From: Candidatus Binatia bacterium
GTDB taxonomy: Bacteria; Desulfobacterota; Binatia; UBA9968; JAJDTQ01
Direction of reading: 5' to 3'
DNA: 64,000 bases
Assembly: GCA_951813575.1 (NCBI GenBank)
Contig: OX638375.1
Span: 248,001 to 312,000 of the forward strand
Within the stretch, counting starts at the first letter, position 1; every line of letters starts with the position of its first letter. This document shows positions 41,277 to 49,680 of this stretch, in pieces. Below the pieces are notes generated by a model. The model was not told the DNA's origin, searched no databases, and was given only the letters and a program-made list of their open reading frames with translations. Both the position numbers and the translations under genes were made by a program.

Positions 41277-43496
41277 GTGCCTTCCAACTATCACCCCACG
41301 CATCTCGATCCCGCCGATTGCCGCGAAGCCTTGCAGCTTCGCCTGGACGTCCTGAAGGGCATCGGCCCGGTACGGGCCGCGCAGCTCGCGGGGCGCGGGC
41401 TCGCCACGGTCGAGGACCTGCTGTACCATCTGCCGTTTCGCTACGAGGACCGCCGGGACGCCACGGCCATCGGCGAAGCCGCGGCCGGCGAGAGCGGTAT
41501 CTTCGTCGGCCGCCTGACGGGCCTGCGGGCCGGACGGATCCGCCGGGGCCGTGGCATCCTCACGGGCACGTTGACCGACGACACCGGCAGCCTGGAGCTG
41601 GTGTGGTTCAACCCTGTCCGTTACATCGCGGAGGCCCTGCGCGTGGGTCAGCGGATTTCCGTCTACGGCAGAGTGGCGCCCGGACGCGGCGCGCGGCTCA
41701 GCGTGCCCCATCCGGAGTTCGAGGTCCTCGACGAGGGAACGGAGCGGCAGCCGGAGGTGAGGCCGGTATACGAGAAGCCCGGCGACGTGTCGCAGGCCAA
41801 TCTGCGCGGCTGGGCGGCCCAGGCCCTGGACCGGTTCGGCGGGTTCCTCCCCAGCTTCCTGCCGTCGGAGGTGGCCAGGCGGCAACGGCTCATGGACCTG
41901 CGACAGACCCTGGAGATCCTCCATCGTCCATCCCCCGGGAACCGGGAGTTCCCGCCTTCACAGAGAGGAGGCTTTTCCGACAACGCGCGGGAGCCCGGCG
42001 CCGCCGAGGGAGCCCGGGCCGCGGCCCGCCGCTCCCTGGCGTTCGACGAGTTCTTCTACTTCCAACTGGCCCTGGCCCTGCGCCAACGGCAGCGCCTGGA
42101 CAGTCCCGGCTTTCCCTCGCCGGCGCGGCCGGGACCGCTCACCATCCGGATGCGGGAGCTGCTCCCATACCGCCTCACCGGCGGTCAGGAACGGGTGCTG
42201 CGGGAGATCTACCAGGACATGGAGTCGCCGAGCCCCATGCGCCGCCTGCTGCAAGGCGACGTGGGCTCGGGCAAGACCGTCATCGCCTGGCTTAGCGCGC
42301 TACGGGCCATGGAGAACGGCCGTCAGGCGCTGCTGCTGGCTCCCACCGAGTTGCTTGCCGAGCAGCACTACGAAAGGCTCCAACCCTACGCCGAGCGGTT
42401 GGGCGTTCGCGCGGCGCTGCTCTCCGGCTCACTGCCGGCCGCCGCCCGAAAAGAGATCACCGGGCGCATCGGCGACGGCGAGGTGGACTTCGTGGTGGGC
42501 ACGCACGCGCTCATTCAGGAGGGCGTGTCCGTGCCGCGCATGGGGCTGGGCATCGTCGACGAACAGCACCGTTTCGGGGTGAGCCAGCGCACCGCCTTCG
42601 CCCGGCTGTCCTTGCGGGATGCGACGGCCGGCGTCGCCGCCCCCGAGCCGGACCTGCTGCTGATGAGCGCCACCCCCATTCCCCGCAGCCTCGCCATGGT
42701 TTTGTCCGGCGACCTGGAAGTCTCGCTGCTGGACGAGGCGCCGCCGGGCAGGACGCCCGTGCGCACGGTGGTGGTGCAGGAAGATCGGAGAAAGAGGGTC
42801 TACGAGCGCGTCCGCGCCGTGGTGGCGGGTGGACGCCAAGCCTATCTCGTTTACCCGCTGGTGGAGGACTCCGGGAAGCTGCCCCTGGCGGCCGCCGAGA
42901 CCATGGCAAGGGAGCTGTCCCGGACCGTCATGAGGGGACTTCACCTGGGGCTGGTCCACGGCCAGATGCCCGCTGTCGAGCGGGACCAGGTTATGCGGCG
43001 CTTCCGGCAGCGGGAGATCCAGGTCCTTGTGGCCACCACCGTCATCGAGGTGGGCATCGACGTTCCCGGCGCCACCCTCATGGTGGTGGAGCACGCCGAG
43101 CGGTTCGGGCTCGCACAGTTGCACCAGCTCCGGGGCAGGGTCGGGCGGGGCCGGGACGAATCCCACTGCGTCCTGATCCACTACGGCTCCCGGGACGACG
43201 ACTCCCGCCGGCGGCTGGAAGTTCTGGAACGCTCCGCCGACGGCTTCGAGGTGGCCGAGGCCGACCTGCGGTTCCGCGGCGCCGGAGAGATCCTCGGGAC
43301 GCGCCAGGCCGGTTACCAGGGATTCCGGGTGGCGCACCTCGTACGGGACAGCGAGGTGCTACGGACGGCACGGCAAGAGGCGCGTGACTGGCTCGCCCGG
43401 GATCCCCGACTGCATGGGGAGGACTCTCGCCGTATTCGGGAGGTGCTGCAACACCGGTGGGGCGACGGTATGCGGTTGGGGGCATGGACGGATTGA
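41277..43496 (+). CDS. recG: ATP-dependent DNA helicase RecG
   Basis: 739 aa from GTG 41277. The N-terminal wedge/OB domain has LKGIGPVRAAQLA and YHLPFRYEDRR. It is followed by SF2 helicase motifs: Walker A GDVGSGKT at residues 327-334, motif Ia LLAPTELLAEQH, Walker B DEQH, motif III LLMSATPIPRSLA, and motifs V-VI in the C-terminal half (TVIEVGIDVPGA, LRGRVGRG). The TRG element near the end is recognisable. It reverses stalled forks and processes Holliday junctions. Residues about 225-250 form a linker with low conservation. Confidence 0.95.
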   Translation: MPSNYHPTHLDPADCREALQLRLDVLKGIGPVRAAQLAGRGLATVEDLLYHLPFRYEDRRDATAIGEAAAGESGIFVGRLTGLRAGRIRRGRGILTGTLTDDTGSLELVWFNPVRYIAEALRVGQRISVYGRVAPGRGARLSVPHPEFEVLDEGTERQPEVRPVYEKPGDVSQANLRGWAAQALDRFGGFLPSFLPSEVARRQRLMDLRQTLEILHRPSPGNREFPPSQRGGFSDNAREPGAAEGARAAARRSLAFDEFFYFQLALALRQRQRLDSPGFPSPARPGPLTIRMRELLPYRLTGGQERVLREIYQDMESPSPMRRLLQGDVGSGKTVIAWLSALRAMENGRQALLLAPTELLAEQHYERLQPYAERLGVRAALLSGSLPAAARKEITGRIGDGEVDFVVGTHALIQEGVSVPRMGLGIVDEQHRFGVSQRTAFARLSLRDATAGVAAPEPDLLLMSATPIPRSLAMVLSGDLEVSLLDEAPPGRTPVRTVVVQEDRRKRVYERVRAVVAGGRQAYLVYPLVEDSGKLPLAAAETMARELSRTVMRGLHLGLVHGQMPAVERDQVMRRFRQREIQVLVATTVIEVGIDVPGATLMVVEHAERFGLAQLHQLRGRVGRGRDESHCVLIHYGSRDDDSRRRLEVLERSADGFEVAEADLRFRGAGEILGTRQAGYQGFRVAHLVRDSEVLRTARQEARDWLARDPRLHGEDSRRIREVLQHRWGDGMRLGAWTD

Positions 43497-43555
43497 GTGC
43501 TTGCGAAGGGAGTAAGCGCGCGACGATCAGACAGACGCACGGATGCGATATCCGG

Positions 43556-44512
43556 TCATGGCACGCCGCCTTCTAGCGAGCTCAGCTCACGGGCGACGCG
43601 GATGCCGAAAACAGAGGCCCCCCTGTAGCGTGATCGCCCAAGGCGGTTGGCGATGCGGAGTATCCACGCCGTACTTCCCCACGACCCGCCGCGCAGAACA
43701 CGCCGGGAACAATCTCCGCCGCTGGTCCACGCGCTACCGTCGGAGGGCGCCCCGTGGTAGTTCGGGTGCCAGCAGTCCTCCACCCACTCCCACAGGCTCC
43801 CGTGGACGTCGTGGAGGCCAAACGCGTTCGCGCGCTTGCTGCCCACCGGGTATGTGCGTTTGCGACTGTTGGCGATATACCAAGCCACCGCATCGAGACA
43901 TGATGGGTCAGCGCCGCAACTCCATCGCGTGTTCGTTCCCGCGCGTGCAGCGTATTCCCACTCCGCTTCGGTCAACAAGCGATAGGTACGGCCTGTCGTG
44001 AGGCTGAGCCAAGCAACGTAGTCCTTGGCGTCCTCCCAGTCCACCATCACCGCGGGCACGGGAAGCCGGATCCAATTCTCATCCTCCGGAAGATACTCGC
44101 GATCGTTCATCCACCAAGTGGATGGCTTCCGTCCGTAGCGGCCGATGGATTCCTCCCACTGCCGTCCTCCTTTGCGGCAGCCACCTTGGGCCACGCACGT
44201 TTCCCACTGTACAAGGGTCACCTCGAACCGTCCCGCGGCAAAGGATCGTGGGATCCGTACGTGGTGCCGTGGACCGAGCCGGCCGGTCTCGTCGTTCACC
44301 CCGCCCATGATGAATGTACCCGCTGGCACCACCACCATCTCAGGACAGAGCGGGCAGTCACGGAAAATCGCTCCGGGCGTTCTCGGACTCCCGGTGGCGA
44401 TGACCGAAGCCCCGTTGTCGGACTGTATCGAAACGGGCGCGACCGCCATTGAAAACACGATAGCGGCAAGGAAGGGCGTTGAAAGCTGTCGTCTACGAGA
44501 ATGCTCGGCCAT
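43556..44512 (-). CDS. Secreted SUMF1/FGE-fold protein, copy A
   Basis: 318 aa. A signal peptide covers about residues 1-28. The FGE-sulfatase (SUMF1, C-type-lectin-like) domain starts at FRDCPLCPEMVVVPAGTFIM. It has the typical TEAEWEYAARAG, HGSLWEWVEDCWH and RVLRGGSWGSTAW segments and ends FGIRVARELS. True formylglycine-generating enzymes have cysteines in the C-terminal FRCA region; here it is FGIRVA, so formylglycine generation is unlikely. A binding or scaffold role is inferred. It is the last gene of a duplicated cassette and follows its FG-GAP-like partner by 12 bp. Confidence 0.82.
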   Translation of the reverse strand: MAEHSRRRQLSTPFLAAIVFSMAVAPVSIQSDNGASVIATGSPRTPGAIFRDCPLCPEMVVVPAGTFIMGGVNDETGRLGPRHHVRIPRSFAAGRFEVTLVQWETCVAQGGCRKGGRQWEESIGRYGRKPSTWWMNDREYLPEDENWIRLPVPAVMVDWEDAKDYVAWLSLTTGRTYRLLTEAEWEYAARAGTNTRWSCGADPSCLDAVAWYIANSRKRTYPVGSKRANAFGLHDVHGSLWEWVEDCWHPNYHGAPSDGSAWTSGGDCSRRVLRGGSWGSTAWILRIANRLGRSRYRGASVFGIRVARELSSLEGGVP

Positions 44513-44524
44513 CGCACGGGTCCT

Positions 44525-45037
44525 CTAGTCGGATGTCCATATCTCCCTGAATCTCCCGTCGCTCCAGTAGAAGAACCCGCCGGCGCTTTCATACCTGAAG
44601 AACCCTATTGCATCGTGGTCCAACTCCAGCTCCGGAACGTCGCAGCGCCCGTCATAGCCCAACACGCAGCGCGCGAGGTGGATGCCCGGAGGCAGAGCGT
44701 AGAGGCCATAACAACAGAAGTGCAGGCCTCGTACCTTGAACCGGGGTATTCTGACAGCGCGCTTTCCGCCCTCGAGACAGGCCACGACGACGTGGTTCCC
44801 ATCGACCAGGGTGAAGAATGCCTCGTCCTTGCGTCCGTCGCCGTCGAAGTCGCCGACGGCGGTCAGATGCGCATCCGGGGCCAACCGGACCCCGTGTGCG
44901 CGCTGGTCGTACGCGCTCCTCTCAATCACTCTGTCTGCCGCGTATTCCGCGCATGTCTGCGCGGTCGCCGGCGCCGAGAACCCCAGAAAGAGCAAGAGAA
45001 GCGAGCTTGGCCCGAGAAGAGCCGCGACGTGTTTCAT
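44525..45037 (-). CDS. Secreted FG-GAP/VCBS-like small protein, copy A
   Basis: A 170-aa protein with a clear signal peptide (residues 1-26, ending ATAQ). One Asp-rich loop, DFDGDGRKDEAFF, resembles the calcium loop of FG-GAP/VCBS repeats. The C-terminus is FFYWSDGRFREIWTSD. Five to six cysteines outside the signal may form disulfides. It is paralogous to the product at 46281-46781, with the same layout and the same terminal TSD. The function is unknown. It starts 7 bp after the 63-aa peptide gene. Confidence 0.75.
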   Translation of the reverse strand: MKHVAALLGPSSLLLLFLGFSAPATAQTCAEYAADRVIERSAYDQRAHGVRLAPDAHLTAVGDFDGDGRKDEAFFTLVDGNHVVVACLEGGKRAVRIPRFKVRGLHFCCYGLYALPPGIHLARCVLGYDGRCDVPELELDHDAIGFFRYESAGGFFYWSDGRFREIWTSD

Positions 45038-45044
45038 GATCGAC

Positions 45045-45236
45045 TCACGCTCCCGGCTTGGTCGTTGTTGCGCTACCTGTTCTACCGGCGAGGACGATGG
45101 TACTTCCCAACACGCCGCCAGCCAAATCCCTCAGCAGGAAGGCGCCGCCGGGGGTCACACTACGTGCGGAACGGGCCCTGTCGAGGTCGTCGGGTTTCCG
45201 TGCCTCGGGGTCCAGTGCTGTGGGTAGTGTTTCCAT
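45045..45236 (-). CDS. 63-aa peptide with strong ribosome-binding site
   Basis: The gene starts at ATG 45236, preceded by AAAGGAGACGCT, the best Shine-Dalgarno in the cassette. It ends 7 bp before the FG-GAP-like gene, so coupling is likely. The N-terminal half is charged (PEARKPDDLDRARSARS). The second half is small and hydrophobic: GGAFLLRDLAGGVLGSTIVLA, then RTGSATTTKPGA. It has no signal peptide and no cysteine. The layout (charged leader, LxxLAGG, Ser/Thr-rich tail) resembles a double-glycine precursor peptide, but no processing or export gene is adjacent, so this is only a suggestion. Confidence 0.55.
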   Translation of the reverse strand: METLPTALDPEARKPDDLDRARSARSVTPGGAFLLRDLAGGVLGSTIVLAGRTGSATTTKPGA

Positions 45237-45314
45237 AGCGTCTCCTTTGGGGTTGCCCGGTTGGTCCGGTAGGTCCACAGCACTGCAGGTGGTTCGGTGT
45301 GGGTGATTTCGTCC

Positions 45315-46226
45315 TCAATTCTCCAATGTCCTGGCTACACGGATACCGACGACAAGCGCACTTTGGCCCGCTCTTTCCGCAAAGCGATTAGCGATACGAA
45401 GCATCCACGCCGTGCTGCCCCAGGATCCGCCGCGCAGCACACGCTTTGAGCAATCCCCGCCGGTCGTCCATGCGCTCCCGTCCGAGGGAGCGCCCCGGTA
45501 GTCGGGGTGCCAGCAGTCCTCCACCCACTCCCACAGGCTCCCGTGAACGTCGTGGAGGCCAAACGCGTTCGCGCGCTTGCTGCCCACCGGATGCGTGAGG
45601 TTCCCGCTGTTGGCGGCGTACCACCCAACCTCGTTCAGGCATGATGCGCTGGCGCCGCAAAACCATGGCGTCGTCGTACCCGCCCGCGCTGCGTATTCCC
45701 ACTCTGCTTCGCTCAACAGGCGGTAACGCTTCCCCGTCTTGTGGCTGAGCCACTCCACGTAGGACTTGGCGTCGGTCCAATCCACACCGACGACGGGGGC
45801 GCGGGTCCGGGCCGACGCCATGTCCTTCAGGCGATGGATTCGGATCGACTCCCACTGTCTAGTTTTTAGGCAGCCGCCGTCAACCACGCATGCCTTCCAC
45901 TGCGCGAATGTCACTTCGAAACGTCCCGCCGCGAAATGTCGCGCGATGCGTACTTCGTGTCGGGGAGCGAGCCTGCGGGTCTTGTCGCCGGCTTGGCGGC
46001 CCATCACGTACGTCCCGGCGGGAACCACTATCATTTCCGGACATTGCGGGCAGTCCCGAAACGTGGTTCCAGGTAGCAACGGGGTTGGCGGGACGTCAGC
46101 GAAGGCCGTTACCTTGATCTCTTCGGGCGTTCCGAGCCCGTTCCCGGTTTCAGCAGGCGCGTAGGCTCCCGCCGAAAGGAGAACGGCGGTAATCAAAAAA
46201 GCCAAGGGCAGGAACGAACGGATCAC
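45315..46226 (-). CDS. Secreted SUMF1/FGE-fold protein, copy B
   Basis: 303 aa from GTG 46226 with GGGAGAAGG upstream. Signal peptide about 1-24. It has the same domain plan as copy A: FRDCPQCPEMIVVPAGTYVMG, SEAEWEYAARAG, HGSLWEWVEDCWHP, RVLRGGSWGSTAWMLR, ending VVGIRVARTLEN. It too lacks the C-terminal FGE cysteines. An 85-bp stretch is nearly identical in DNA to copy A, while the last 25 residues diverge strongly. It lies 54 bp after its FG-GAP-like partner. Confidence 0.82.
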   Translation of the reverse strand: MIRSFLPLAFLITAVLLSAGAYAPAETGNGLGTPEEIKVTAFADVPPTPLLPGTTFRDCPQCPEMIVVPAGTYVMGRQAGDKTRRLAPRHEVRIARHFAAGRFEVTFAQWKACVVDGGCLKTRQWESIRIHRLKDMASARTRAPVVGVDWTDAKSYVEWLSHKTGKRYRLLSEAEWEYAARAGTTTPWFCGASASCLNEVGWYAANSGNLTHPVGSKRANAFGLHDVHGSLWEWVEDCWHPDYRGAPSDGSAWTTGGDCSKRVLRGGSWGSTAWMLRIANRFAERAGQSALVVGIRVARTLEN

Positions 46227-46280
46227 CGGCCTTCTCCCGGGCTTGAACCGAACCGTTGACTTAGCATGGTTCTCATCCTT

Positions 46281-46781
46281 TCAGTCCGAGGTGTGGAGAC
46301 GACTGAACTTGCCGTTCTTCCAGTACTCGAGAGATGAGGCCTTTTCATAGCTCAGAAAATGAATGCCCTGGTGTTTCAGCTCCACTTCTGCAATGCGCCC
46401 CGGACGGCAGGGCTGTCCATAGCCAATGGCACAGGCACCTAGGTAGACACCGGGTGGGGCGGTTGCAATGCCGAGGCCCGCCACCGAGGTGAGATCCTGT
46501 ATTTTCACCGCGTGTCTGCCGTCATCAAGGCAGGCGACAAGGACGTATCCGTCGGCGATTCGGGTGAAGAAGGCCTTGTCGACACGGCCGTCCCCGTCGA
46601 AGTCACCGGTGGCGAGCAGGTCCTGGTCTGCGGTGAAAAACTCCTGGTAGCTCTGTCGGTCGCTCGCGGTTCTTTCCGTCACTCTGCCGGCGGTGTATTC
46701 TGCGCATGCCTCTGCAGCCGCTGCGTCCAGGGTCGCGCAACATACAACGAGCAACAACGACAAGGTTGCCTTCACGTTCAT
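46281..46781 (-). CDS. Secreted FG-GAP/VCBS-like small protein, copy B
   Basis: A 166-aa protein with a signal peptide ending near residue 23 (DAAAA). It has the calcium-loop-like DFDGDGRVDKAFF and the C-terminus LEYWKNGKFSRLHTSD. It is a clear paralogue of copy A at 44525-45037, but much diverged. It is the first gene of the five-gene cassette. No Shine-Dalgarno is visible (the ATG is preceded by a C-rich run), yet a strong promoter lies 24 bp upstream. The function is unknown. Confidence 0.75.
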   Translation of the reverse strand: MNVKATLSLLLVVCCATLDAAAAEACAEYTAGRVTERTASDRQSYQEFFTADQDLLATGDFDGDGRVDKAFFTRIADGYVLVACLDDGRHAVKIQDLTSVAGLGIATAPPGVYLGACAIGYGQPCRPGRIAEVELKHQGIHFLSYEKASSLEYWKNGKFSRLHTSD

Positions 46782-46804
46782 GGGGAGGGGGGTGTTTTCG
46801 AGTC

Positions 46805-46834
46805 ATTATATGGGGTCATCATTCTATCTCTCAA
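46805..46834 (-). promoter_or_regulatory. Strong sigma-70-like promoter of the FGE/FG-GAP cassette
   Basis: On the minus strand TTGAGA (46834-46829), an 18-bp spacer, then a perfect TATAAT (46810-46805). This is 24 bp before the first ATG. It is the best promoter match in the window and lies in a noticeably AT-rich patch. The rest of the 46782-47076 gap shows no other feature. Confidence 0.65.
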
Positions 46835-47076
46835 CTTAAATGAGAATATGGTCACCTTTGTCGGTACAACGCGCAAGCAGCCAAGTGTTGACTTGCCGCC
46901 GCAGTTGGTCGGGCCCGTTCGAAGAGGCCTTTCCCCAGTGATTTGCGCCTGTCCTTTCAATGCCTTATAAACAAACCATCCTGCCTGTTTCAGTTACTGA
47001 AGGTCATACGGGACTGTCGTCGAGGATCCCGCGGCCGCAATCCCACGAATACGGAAGGGACAAAAGGAACCGCAAG

Positions 47077-48255
47077 GTGGAGTTCAACCGGATCAAGAGA
47101 CTGCCTCCCTACGTTTTCAATACCATCAACGACCTCAAGCAGGAGGCTCGGAGGAGGGGAGAGGACATCGTCGACTTCAGCATGGGCAATCCGGACATGG
47201 CGACGCCGGCGCCCATCGTCGACAAGCTGGTGGAGGCGGTCCAGAAGCCGCAGAACCACCGCTACTCGGTGTCCCGGGGCATCTACAAGCTCAGGGTGGC
47301 CATCTGCGACTGGTATCAACGCCGGTACGGGGTCTCCATCGACGCGGATGACGAGGCCATCGTCACCATCGGCTCCAAGGAGGGGCTGGCGCACCTGGTG
47401 CTGGCCATGATCGATCCGGGTGACGTGGTGCTGTGTCCGAGCCCCACCTATCCGATCCACCAGTACTCGGTGGTCATCGCCGGCGGCGACCTGCGGAGCA
47501 TTCCGCTGGTCTCCAGCGAGGGGTTCATGGAACAGCTCGAGGAGGCCATCAAGCAGACCTGGCCCCGGCCCAAGCTGCTGATCCTGAACTTCCCCCACAA
47601 CCCCACCACCGAGGTGGTGGACCTGGAGTTCTTCGAGCGCATCGTGAGCTTCGCCAAGGCCCACGAGATGCTGGTGATCCACGACCTGGCCTACGCGGAC
47701 CTGACCTTCGACGGCTACGAGCCCCCGAGCTTCCTCCAGGCGCCGGGCGCCAAGGACGTGGGCGTGGAGTTCTTCACCATGTCCAAGAGCTACAACATGC
47801 CGGGCTGGCGGGTGGGGTTCGCTGTGGGCAACGCCACCATGATCCACGCGTTGGCGCGCATCAAGAGCTACCTGGACTACGGTATCTTCCAGCCGGTTCA
47901 GATCGCGGCCATCCACGCCCTCAACGCCCAGGACGACGACGTGCGGGAAATCTCCGAGACCTACCGGAGCCGGCGCGACGCGCTGGTGGACGGGCTGGCC
48001 CGGCTCAACTGGATGATCCGGAAGCCCAGGGCCACCATGTTCGTGTGGGCCGAGATCCCGGCTCCCTACCGCTCCATGGGCTCGGTGGAGTTCTCCAAGT
48101 TCCTGCTGAACGAGGCCAGGGTGGCGGTGTCTCCGGGCATCGGTTTCGGCCAGTACGGCGACCAGCACGTGCGCTTCGCCCTGATCGAGAACGAGCACCG
48201 CACACGCCAAGCCGTGCGTACCATCCGCAAGGCCATGGGCGTGCTGCCCGAATAG
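47077..48255 (+). CDS. Class I/II aminotransferase (AlaC / DapL-like)
   Basis: 392 aa from GTG 47077, which has AAAAGGAA upstream; an open extension to 46960 adds 39 poorly conserved residues. PLP-dependent fold type I: the PLP lysine is Lys237 in [16 protein letters not shown], with [11 protein letters not shown] and the C-terminal arginine region. It resembles the glutamate-pyruvate aminotransferase AlaC and LL-diaminopimelate aminotransferase group. It is 9 bp upstream of homoserine dehydrogenase, a pairing common in aspartate-family operons. The exact substrate is unresolved. Confidence 0.88.
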   Translation: MEFNRIKRLPPYVFNTINDLKQEARRRGEDIVDFSMGNPDMATPAPIVDKLVEAVQKPQNHRYSVSRGIYKLRVAICDWYQRRYGVSIDADDEAIVTIGSKEGLAHLVLAMIDPGDVVLCPSPTYPIHQYSVVIAGGDLRSIPLVSSEGFMEQLEEAIKQTWPRPKLLILNFPHNPTTEVVDLEFFERIVSFAKAHEMLVIHDLAYADLTFDGYEPPSFLQAPGAKDVGVEFFTMSKSYNMPGWRVGFAVGNATMIHALARIKSYLDYGIFQPVQIAAIHALNAQDDDVREISETYRSRRDALVDGLARLNWMIRKPRATMFVWAEIPAPYRSMGSVEFSKFLLNEARVAVSPGIGFGQYGDQHVRFALIENEHRTRQAVRTIRKAMGVLPE

Positions 48256-48264
48256 CCTGACGCC

Positions 48265-49641
48265 ATGGCATCCCGGGTCCACATCGGCATCCTCGGCGCC
48301 GGCACCGTGGGCGGCGCGGTCCACGACCTGATCGTCAACGGCCACCTGGCGCGCTTCGGCGTCGACGCCGAGGTGGTGAAGGTGTACACGCGCACCCCCG
48401 AGGGCAAGCCGCGGTACGGGACTTCACCGGAACTGTTCACCACCGACCCCTACGAGGTCACCGGTCATCCCGACGCCGACATCGTGGTGGAGGTGCTGGG
48501 CGCGAGCGGCCCCGACGACCTGTGCGCCCAGAAGGATTGGGTGGTGGACGCGCTCCGGAACGGCAAGTCCGTGGTCACCGCCAACAAGGCGCTACTGGTC
48601 GCCCACGGGGACGAGATCTGGACCACTGCCCGGGAGTGCAACCAGGCCGTGCGTTTCGAGGCCTGCGTCGGGGGCGGCATTCCGATCATCGGGCCGCTGA
48701 CCCAGAGCCTCAGCGCCGAGCGCCCGGCCGCGGTCTACGGCTTGGTTAACGGCACCTCCAACTACATCCTGACAGAGATGGCGCAGCGGGGCAGATCCTA
48801 TGGCGACGCGCTGGCCTCGGCCCAGGCCCTGGGTTACGCCGAGGCCGACCCGGACGCGGACGTGGGCGGCCGCGACGCCGAAGCCAAGCTGCTGCTGCTG
48901 GCGTCCATCACCTTCGGCGCCCGCCTGGAGCCCGGCGCCATCCACCGCAAGGGCATCGAGCGCATCCACGCCATCGATTTCCTGTACGCGGCGCGGAAGG
49001 GCCGCGGCACCATCAAGTCCGTGGCGCTGGCGCGAAACGCCGGCGGCGCTCTGGAGGCGATGGTGACGCCCATGGTGGTGCCCGACGATCATTTCATCGC
49101 GCGCATCGACGGCGTGACCAACGCGGTGTTCTTCAAGGGTGAGGTGAGCGACGGCGGATCGCCGGACGCAGGCGACTGGGACTACGTGTTCGTGGGTCCC
49201 GGCGCCGGCGGCGGGGCCACGGCCGTGGCGGTCCTGGGCGACGTTCACGAGCTGGTAGCGCGCTCCGGCGACACGCCCTTCCTGCCAGTGGAGAGCATCG
49301 TTTCCGGCGTGAGCTCGGTGCGGCCGGAAGACGACCTCAGGGCGTCCTTCTACGTGCGCTTCGTGGTGCGGGACCAGAGCGGCATCGTCGGCGAGATCTG
49401 CCAGGTCTTCGGCGACAAGCAGATCAACGTGTCCGAGATCTGGCAATTGGAGCACACCGAGGAAGAGCTGGAGTCGCTGGTGGGAGCGGGGAAGGGCGGC
49501 GCCGCGTCCGACGAGATCCTCCCGTTCGTCATCACCCTGGAAGAGACCAGCGTGGGCCAGTTGCGCCAGGCCCTGGAGCGGATCGCACAAAAGGACTTCG
49601 TGCTGGCGGAACCCCTGTGGCTGCCCGTATGGAGGGCGTGA
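48265..49641 (+). CDS. hom: Homoserine dehydrogenase
   Basis: 458 aa. NAD(P)-binding GILGAGTVGGAV at residues 8-19, VVTANKALL, the catalytic GLVNGTSNYILTEMA region and GYAEADPDADVGGRDAEAKL. A C-terminal ACT domain (FYVRFVVRDQSGIVGEICQVF) suggests threonine feedback control. It reduces aspartate semialdehyde to homoserine for threonine and methionine. It is co-transcribed with the aminotransferase. No thrC, metX or active thrB is seen nearby. A bulged GC hairpin follows the stop. Confidence 0.95.
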   Translation: MASRVHIGILGAGTVGGAVHDLIVNGHLARFGVDAEVVKVYTRTPEGKPRYGTSPELFTTDPYEVTGHPDADIVVEVLGASGPDDLCAQKDWVVDALRNGKSVVTANKALLVAHGDEIWTTARECNQAVRFEACVGGGIPIIGPLTQSLSAERPAAVYGLVNGTSNYILTEMAQRGRSYGDALASAQALGYAEADPDADVGGRDAEAKLLLLASITFGARLEPGAIHRKGIERIHAIDFLYAARKGRGTIKSVALARNAGGALEAMVTPMVVPDDHFIARIDGVTNAVFFKGEVSDGGSPDAGDWDYVFVGPGAGGGATAVAVLGDVHELVARSGDTPFLPVESIVSGVSSVRPEDDLRASFYVRFVVRDQSGIVGEICQVFGDKQINVSEIWQLEHTEEELESLVGAGKGGAASDEILPFVITLEETSVGQLRQALERIAQKDFVLAEPLWLPVWRA

Positions 49642-49642
49642 G

Positions 49643-49667
49643 CACGCGCCGGATGTCCGGGCGCGTG
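49643..49667 (+). terminator. Hairpin after hom
   Basis: CACGCGCCGGA pairs with TCCGGGCGCGTG with one bulged base, beginning one base after the hom stop. No T-run follows, so termination is only a possibility. Confidence 0.3.
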
Positions 49668-49680
49668 GAGAACCCGGCCG

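Noticed and set aside
43556..46226. Functional formylglycine-generating enzymes
   Set aside because: The C-terminal cysteine pair of true FGEs is missing (FGIRVA / VGIRVA instead of FRCA), and no sulfatase is encoded nearby.
43556..46226. Diversity-generating retroelement with FGE-fold target proteins
   Set aside because: The fold and variable C-terminus would fit a DGR target, but I see no reverse transcriptase and no template repeat in the window. The differences are not obviously adenine-directed.
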